From assembly GCA_003694975.1 (NCBI GenBank), contig RFJH01000351.1:1-9288 (forward strand): DNA of 9,288 nt. Direction: 5' to 3'. How positions within the stretch are numbered: the stretch's first letter is position 1; each line of letters opens with the position of its first letter. The DNA is from Anaerolineae bacterium. Lineage in GTDB: Bacteria > Chloroflexota > Anaerolineae > Anaerolineales > Villigracilaceae. Shown in pieces: positions 4,949 to 9,288 of this stretch. A program made the position numbers and the translations under genes. A model generated the notes under the pieces. That model saw only the letters and a program-made list of their open reading frames with translations. It was not told the origin of the DNA and searched no databases.

Positions 4949-7569
4949 TGGCTGAGATTCCCTGTCCCGCGTGTGGTAAACCCAATCCCGATGACCGGTT
5001 GACTTGCCAGTTTTGCGAGTCACCTCTTACCCCTCCACTCTCTGCTGAAGAAGAGTCCCCCTCGGAGGGGGAGGTTCCTATTCATCCAGGCGAGGTGCCC
5101 ACAAAAAAAGATACGGCCGAATTGGAGCCTATCTTGCCGCAGTGGTTGCGTGAGGCACGTCAACAAGCGCGCGCAGCAGTGGAAGAAGAGGATGAAGCAA
5201 AGGGGAAGGAAGATCAGGAGGTTGCCGAAGCACCTCAAGAGCCCTCAGAGAAAGATGAGGAAGAACTCCCTGACTGGTTGGCCGGCCTGGACGCGCAGAG
5301 TGAAGAGGAAGAGGAATTGCCCGATTGGCTTGCTGCCGTTGGGGCAGATATCGTTTCCCCAGAAGAGGAAACTTCGCCATCCGAGGCCACGGAGGAACCC
5401 CCTGCCGAGGAGACCTCGGAGTCCCCGCCGGTTTTCGAGGGAATACAATTCCAGGATGAAGAGGCAGGCGAACTGCCTGAGTGGTTGAGTGACTTGCAAG
5501 GCGAATCCGAGGAGGATGAGGTTTTCCGGTTCCCCACCGAGTTAATTGGTGAAGAGGCGCCTTCCTCAGCCGAGGAGGAAATGCCGTCCGCGCCAATCGA
5601 GTCTCTTGCCTTTGAGGAAGAGGCCCATGAAGAAGCCCGTGCGCCTGCTGAGGAAGAAACGCCGGCCTGGTTGAGTGAGGGCGCTGGCGAAACCGGCCCC
5701 GGCGAGAAACCTGCGCCGGGGAGCGAAGAAACTCTCCCTGACTGGCTGAAAGCAGAACTCACAGGGGAGCCGACCGCGCCAACGGATACGCAAAGTGCCC
5801 CTGCTGAAGAGGAGTTGCCGGAGTGGTTGCGCCTTCATGCTGAGGAGGAAACCGCTCCTCCATCCTCCGAGACGATCGCGGAGGGCGAGGAACTCCCCGA
5901 CTGGCTGGCCGCTGCTGCAACAGAAGGGGAGCAACCCTCATCGGTTACCGGAGAAACACCCTCTGTTGGTGAGGAGAAGGCTGCCGAGGTCCTTTTCGAG
6001 CGCGTGGAAGGCGAGGAGGGCGTTTCTCCTGAGGAAGGCATCTCAGCCGAGGCGGGGGAACTCCCAGCAGGTACCGGGGAGACGCCAGAGTGGCTGGCCG
6101 GGCTTCGAGAGTCCGCGTTTGAGCCGACTGAAGGGGAAGGAAGCACAACTACGGAGGAGGAGCCGCTTGCCCCAGAGAGCGCGGGGGAGTTGCCCGATTG
6201 GCTGGCCTCTCTTCCAACCGTAGATGGGGGGCGGATCGAACCCTCGGGAGAATCCAGGGTGGCTCCTTTTACTACCTCGCCCTCGCAGGGGGAATCTGTC
6301 CCCGCTTTTGTTGAAGATGAGGCAGAAGCCCTGGGCGATGTGGATGAGATTTTTGATGTGGAGATGCCGGATTGGCTCTCGGCGTTAAGCGCGGAGAGGG
6401 AGGACACCGCCGAGGCTGAAGAGGTGGAGGAACTCGCTCCTGCAGAACTTCCGGAATGGGTGCGCGCCATGCGCCCGGTGGAAGCCGTTGTCCCGGAAGA
6501 GTCGGGGGAGGGAGGGGAGACGATTGTCGCGGAAAGGGGGCCACTGGCCGGTATCGCCGGTATCCTTCCTGCTCGACCGGGTATTGGCCCCTTGAGTAAA
6601 CCCCGTGCTCATGCCCTCAAACTTCAGGTCACCAGAAGCCAGCAGGCGAGCGCCTCGTTCCTGGATGAAATGCTGCAAAGCGAAACTACTTCCCCATCCC
6701 CCCCTGAGGCCGTGTCTCTCAGACCGTCACGGCTGTTGCGTTGGTTTCTGGCGCTCTTGCTTTTCCTCGTGCTTGGTTTGCCCATCCTGGGAGGGACGGC
6801 GTTGACTCCTATGCCGTCGCTTCGCATGGCCGGTATTGATGCTACCAATCATCTGATCAATGAGTTGCCGGAAGAGGCGGCGGTGCTGGTTGTTTTTGAT
6901 TACACGCCTGGCCTCAGTGGTGAGGTGGAGGCCACTGCTGCGCCGGTGATCGATCACCTCATGTTGCGCGGGGCACGTTTGGCTTTTCTCTCGACTACAC
7001 CCCTCGGCCCCCACCTTGCCGAACGTTTCTTCGCTACGGCACAAGCAGATCGTGCTTACGTTGAGGGTCAGGAGTATGTCAACCTCGGGTATCTGGCCGG
7101 AGAGACTTCCGGCATCCTGAGTTTTGCCACCGATCCGGTTAGTACCGTCCCTCAGACGGTGAAGGGGACACCTGCCTGGGAAACCCCTCCCTTGCAGGGA
7201 GTTCGGTCACTGGCGGATTTCGATGCCGTCTTCGTCCTGACCGGAGATGCCGACCTCGGTCGCGCCTGGATTGAACAGACAGACGCCTATCGTGGCCAAA
7301 CGCCGATGGTGCTGGTCATCAGCGCGCAGGCTGAACCGCTGATACGTCCCTACTACGAAGCGGGACAGGTTCAGGGTATGGTCACCGGCCTGTATGGTGG
7401 GGCGTACTACGAACGCCTGAACGGTAGGCCAGGAGCGGGGCGTCGCTATCTGGATGCTTTTGGCCTGGGCTCGCTGCTTGCCGCCATTGTGATGGGATTG
7501 GGGGGCGTGTGGGGACTGCTTCTCGCCCGAACGTCCCGTCGTCGGAAAAACGTCTCAGAAGAGAAGTAA
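4948..7569 (+). CDS. Zinc-ribbon protein with twelve LPDWL-type repeats, two membrane helices and an outer domain
   Basis: The 873-residue protein has no function I recognise. It starts with a zinc ribbon, CPACGKPNP...CQFC (C6, C9, C20, C23). A very acidic Glu/Pro/Ser-rich, probably disordered region (about 30-510) holds twelve copies of a short motif, consensus E-[LTM]-P-[DEQA]-W-[LV]. A conserved-looking stretch follows, GPLAGIAGILPARP (531-544) and KLQVTRSQQ (558-566). A membrane helix (596-616), a roughly 220-residue folded domain starting with a Rossmann-like strand VLVVFDYTPG, a second helix (839-860) and a basic tail RTSRRRKNVSEEK complete it. The basic tail and the cysteine ribbon imply both ends are cytoplasmic and the 220-residue domain is outside. 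ATG 4948 was chosen, with GGTGAG (4937-4942) upstream. A GTG at 4945 would add one residue. The repeats suggest a multivalent scaffold binding a partner many times. Confidence 0.85.
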   Translation: MAEIPCPACGKPNPDDRLTCQFCESPLTPPLSAEEESPSEGEVPIHPGEVPTKKDTAELEPILPQWLREARQQARAAVEEEDEAKGKEDQEVAEAPQEPSEKDEEELPDWLAGLDAQSEEEEELPDWLAAVGADIVSPEEETSPSEATEEPPAEETSESPPVFEGIQFQDEEAGELPEWLSDLQGESEEDEVFRFPTELIGEEAPSSAEEEMPSAPIESLAFEEEAHEEARAPAEEETPAWLSEGAGETGPGEKPAPGSEETLPDWLKAELTGEPTAPTDTQSAPAEEELPEWLRLHAEEETAPPSSETIAEGEELPDWLAAAATEGEQPSSVTGETPSVGEEKAAEVLFERVEGEEGVSPEEGISAEAGELPAGTGETPEWLAGLRESAFEPTEGEGSTTTEEEPLAPESAGELPDWLASLPTVDGGRIEPSGESRVAPFTTSPSQGESVPAFVEDEAEALGDVDEIFDVEMPDWLSALSAEREDTAEAEEVEELAPAELPEWVRAMRPVEAVVPEESGEGGETIVAERGPLAGIAGILPARPGIGPLSKPRAHALKLQVTRSQQASASFLDEMLQSETTSPSPPEAVSLRPSRLLRWFLALLLFLVLGLPILGGTALTPMPSLRMAGIDATNHLINELPEEAAVLVVFDYTPGLSGEVEATAAPVIDHLMLRGARLAFLSTTPLGPHLAERFFATAQADRAYVEGQEYVNLGYLAGETSGILSFATDPVSTVPQTVKGTPAWETPPLQGVRSLADFDAVFVLTGDADLGRAWIEQTDAYRGQTPMVLVISAQAEPLIRPYYEAGQVQGMVTGLYGGAYYERLNGRPGAGRRYLDAFGLGSLLAAIVMGLGGVWGLLLARTSRRRKNVSEEK
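5134..6462 (+). repeat. Twelve dispersed LPDWL-type short motifs in the acidic linker
   Basis: In order the motifs read LPQWL, LPDWL, LPDWL, LPEWL, TPAWL, LPDWL, LPEWL, LPDWL, TPEWL, LPDWL, MPDWL and LPEWV (residues 63 to 505). Most are preceded by two or three acidic residues and followed by one or more alanines or by small residues. Spacing is irregular (about 16 to 70 residues), and codons differ between copies. This argues for selection on the peptide motif rather than recent DNA duplication. Confidence 0.9.
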
Positions 7570-7573
7570 TTGC

Positions 7574-8254
7574 ATGGCCTTCTCTATGGAATTTCTCTCC
7601 GGTGCACTCAGTTTCCTGCTGACCCTTTTGGTGCTCAGTTATCTGATCGGCGATAACCCCTTGTTTCGCCTGGCGACCTATACTTTCGTCGGTGTTTCGG
7701 CGGGGTATGTGGCCGCGGTGGCCTGGCATTATGTCCTTTGGCCTGAACTTTTTCTCCCTCTCCTGAGCGGTGCTTTGCAAGCGCGGCTTTTGCTACTTCC
7801 CCCTTTGGTTCTGGCTATATTGTTGCTGGCCCGGTTGCTCCCTCCCCTGGAAAAAGCAGGACGTATTCCCCTGGCTTTCCTCGCAGGCGTGGCGGCAGCG
7901 GTTGCTGTGGGAGGAGCGGTCACCGGCACGTTACTCCCCCAGGCGCGCGCCGTGCTTATCCCCTTTGACGTTCGCTCGGTTATAACCACGGGTGCCTCTC
8001 CTCTGGAACGCCTCTTTGAGGGCGCGGTCGCTCTCGTTGGTGTGGTGAGCGCTCTGGTTTATTTCCATTTCGGTGCTCGACGTCAGAAAGAGGGGAATGT
8101 TCGGCGTAGCAGAATCAACCGCCTGGTGGCCTGGGTGGGGCGATTGTTCATCGCTGTGACGTTCGGTGCTCTGTTCGCCGGGGTCTACGCCGCCGCGCTC
8201 ACGGCGCTCATCGAACGGCTGATGTTCCTGTGGACTTTTTTGCGTTCCTTCTAA
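7574..8254 (+). CDS. Polytopic membrane protein of unknown function
   Basis: The 226-residue protein has about six hydrophobic segments, near residues 6-25, 33-52, 70-90, 99-121, 148-166 and 187-213. A polar, positively charged loop, GARRQKEGNVRRSRINR (167-183), sits before the last segment and is probably cytoplasmic. A non-hydrophobic stretch with LIPFDVRSVITTGASPLERLFEG (128-150) may form a loop or re-entrant element. No known transporter signature was seen. It resembles the 206-residue protein two genes upstream in size and helix count, but I see no clear sequence similarity. It begins 4 nt after the preceding stop with a weak GAGAAG ribosome site. An in-frame ATG at 7586 would remove only four residues and cannot be excluded. 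Confidence 0.75.
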   Translation: MAFSMEFLSGALSFLLTLLVLSYLIGDNPLFRLATYTFVGVSAGYVAAVAWHYVLWPELFLPLLSGALQARLLLLPPLVLAILLLARLLPPLEKAGRIPLAFLAGVAAAVAVGGAVTGTLLPQARAVLIPFDVRSVITTGASPLERLFEGAVALVGVVSALVYFHFGARRQKEGNVRRSRINRLVAWVGRLFIAVTFGALFAGVYAAALTALIERLMFLWTFLRSF

Positions 8255-8260
8255 ACGATT

Positions 8261-9288
8261 ATGCCCGCTTCACCTGTTGAAGGCAATTCTCTCCTGGCAA
8301 TAGATGTCGGTACGGTAACCACGCGAGCGGTATTGTTCGATGTGGTGGAAGGCCAATATCGCTTTATCGCTGCCGGGCAGGCGCCCACCACGGCGGAAGC
8401 ACCGTTACGAGATATCGGCCCCGGTGTTCAGGAAGCTATCCGGGATTTGCAGGGGATCACGGGCCATACGTTCCTGGGGGCAGATGGTCACCCGATTATC
8501 CCTTCTCAGGCTGATGGTAGCGGTGTAGATACTCTTGTCGCTACGCTTTCTGCCGGTCCTGCCGTGCGGGCCGTTGCCGTGGGGCTGTTCCCCGATCTCT
8601 CACTGGAGAGTGTTCGCCGTCTGGCGGCGACTGCGGGAGTGTCTCTCCTGGAGACCGTTCACCTGACCGATTCGCGCCGTCCGGAGGAGCGGTTGGATGT
8701 CATCTTGCGCTCTCGTCCTCAGGTCATCCTCATGGCCGGTGGAATGGACGGTGGAGCAACTCGGGCGGTAGAGCGTTTGACCGAGGTTGTCGGCCTGGCG
8801 TGTTATCTCTTGCCCCAAGATGAACGTCCTGCCGTGCTTTTCGCAGGGAATCGGGATTTGTTCAAAGATGTCAAGACCGCGTTACAACCTCTGACTTCCT
8901 CGTTTCACCTTTGCCCTAATATCCGTCCCTCCCCCGATGTGGAAAATCTGATGCCCGCGATGCACGAACTGGCGCGCCTTGTGCCGCGTGTTCGTAAGGG
9001 GCAATTCAAGGGGGTCGAGGAACTGGAGGCATGGGCGGGCGGTCATTTGATGACGTCGGCTTACGGTGCAGGCCGGATCATTCGTTTTCTGAGCAAGATC
9101 TATGCTGAAAGTGGGAAAGGGGTGCTCGGTGTGGACGTTGGAGCATCGGCCACTACCATCGCTGCAGCGTTCAACGGTGATATGTCGCTGAGCGCGTACC
9201 CTCGCTTTGGAATCGGTGCCGATGCCCCTGCTTTGCTACGGTATACCAATGTGGAGAACATCCTGCGCTGGTTGCCGATGGAGTTATC
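8261..9288 (+). CDS. MutL/GlmL-like ASKHA ATPase (glutamate mutase L family), 5' part, cut by window edge
   Basis: The first 342 residues of a protein of the MutL (glutamate mutase L) family, not the DNA-repair MutL. These proteins have the actin/Hsp70/sugar-kinase fold. The phosphate-1 loop is visible as LAIDVGTVTTRAVLFD (12-27) and the phosphate-2 loop as GVLGVDVGASATTIAAAF (287-304). Between them are GQAPTTAEAPLRDIGPGVQEAI (about 41-62), as in family members, and VILMAGGMDGGATRAVERL (about 154-172). The known member is encoded with the B12-dependent glutamate mutase subunits and is thought to act as a reactivase or chaperone. No mutase gene is visible here. Instead it follows five genes for membrane and scaffold proteins, 6 nt after the last stop. 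No Shine-Dalgarno is seen, so it may depend on coupled translation. It is expected to be cytoplasmic, and the frame is open to the window end. Confidence 0.85.
   Translation, partial: MPASPVEGNSLLAIDVGTVTTRAVLFDVVEGQYRFIAAGQAPTTAEAPLRDIGPGVQEAIRDLQGITGHTFLGADGHPIIPSQADGSGVDTLVATLSAGPAVRAVAVGLFPDLSLESVRRLAATAGVSLLETVHLTDSRRPEERLDVILRSRPQVILMAGGMDGGATRAVERLTEVVGLACYLLPQDERPAVLFAGNRDLFKDVKTALQPLTSSFHLCPNIRPSPDVENLMPAMHELARLVPRVRKGQFKGVEELEAWAGGHLMTSAYGAGRIIRFLSKIYAESGKGVLGVDVGASATTIAAAFNGDMSLSAYPRFGIGADAPALLRYTNVENILRWLPMEL

Noticed and set aside
5134..6462. Possible CRISPR or tandem DNA repeat in the repetitive region
   Set aside because: Repetition is at the peptide level, with irregular spacing and different codons. 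There are no regular direct repeats or spacers.
5235..6470. Long serine-rich minus-strand frames opposite the repeat protein
   Set aside because: Poly-Ser/Ala/Gly translations are the antisense reading of GAG/GAA-rich codons in the acidic linker. There is no independent support.

Overview
The window looks like chromosomal DNA from a bacterium of the phylum Chloroflexota, probably an Anaerolineae-type lineage. This rests on protein style (a zinc-ribbon protein with LPDWL repeats, a MutL/GlmL-like ATPase next to orphan membrane proteins), moderately high GC and a short-form prolyl-tRNA synthetase. It is inference, not a database result.

Left end, minus strand (1-618): the 5' part of metH (cobalamin-dependent methionine synthase) runs off the window at base 1. 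It sits behind a strong promoter, a canonical SAM-I riboswitch and a perfect intrinsic terminator, so it is a transcription-attenuation unit controlled by S-adenosylmethionine. The metH frame is interrupted, without being broken, by a GC-rich palindrome at the window edge.

Divergent plus-strand operon (about 637-3184): a promoter leads into a leader with two mutually exclusive hairpins, one of them terminator-like. Then come a MazG-like nucleotide pyrophosphohydrolase, a LOG-family nucleotide phosphoribohydrolase homologue overlapping it by 4 nt, and proS. A perfect 14-bp terminator closes the unit. The theme is nucleotide-pool housekeeping plus tRNA charging.

Second plus-strand operon (3328 to beyond 9288): an extended -10 promoter lies so close to the first ATG that the mRNA may be leaderless. 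Six tightly packed genes follow: a small soluble protein, a bitopic membrane protein, a polytopic membrane protein, an 873-residue protein (zinc ribbon, acidic linker with twelve LPDWL-type motifs, two membrane helices enclosing an outer domain), another polytopic membrane protein, and the 5' part of a MutL/GlmL-like ASKHA ATPase. Spacing is nearly zero throughout and two junctions are GTGA overlaps. I know of no described function for this set. Its composition suggests a membrane-embedded complex with a cytoplasmic nucleotide-binding partner. It is the best candidate in the window for an undescribed system.

No tRNA, rRNA, CRISPR array, insertion sequence or phage gene was seen.
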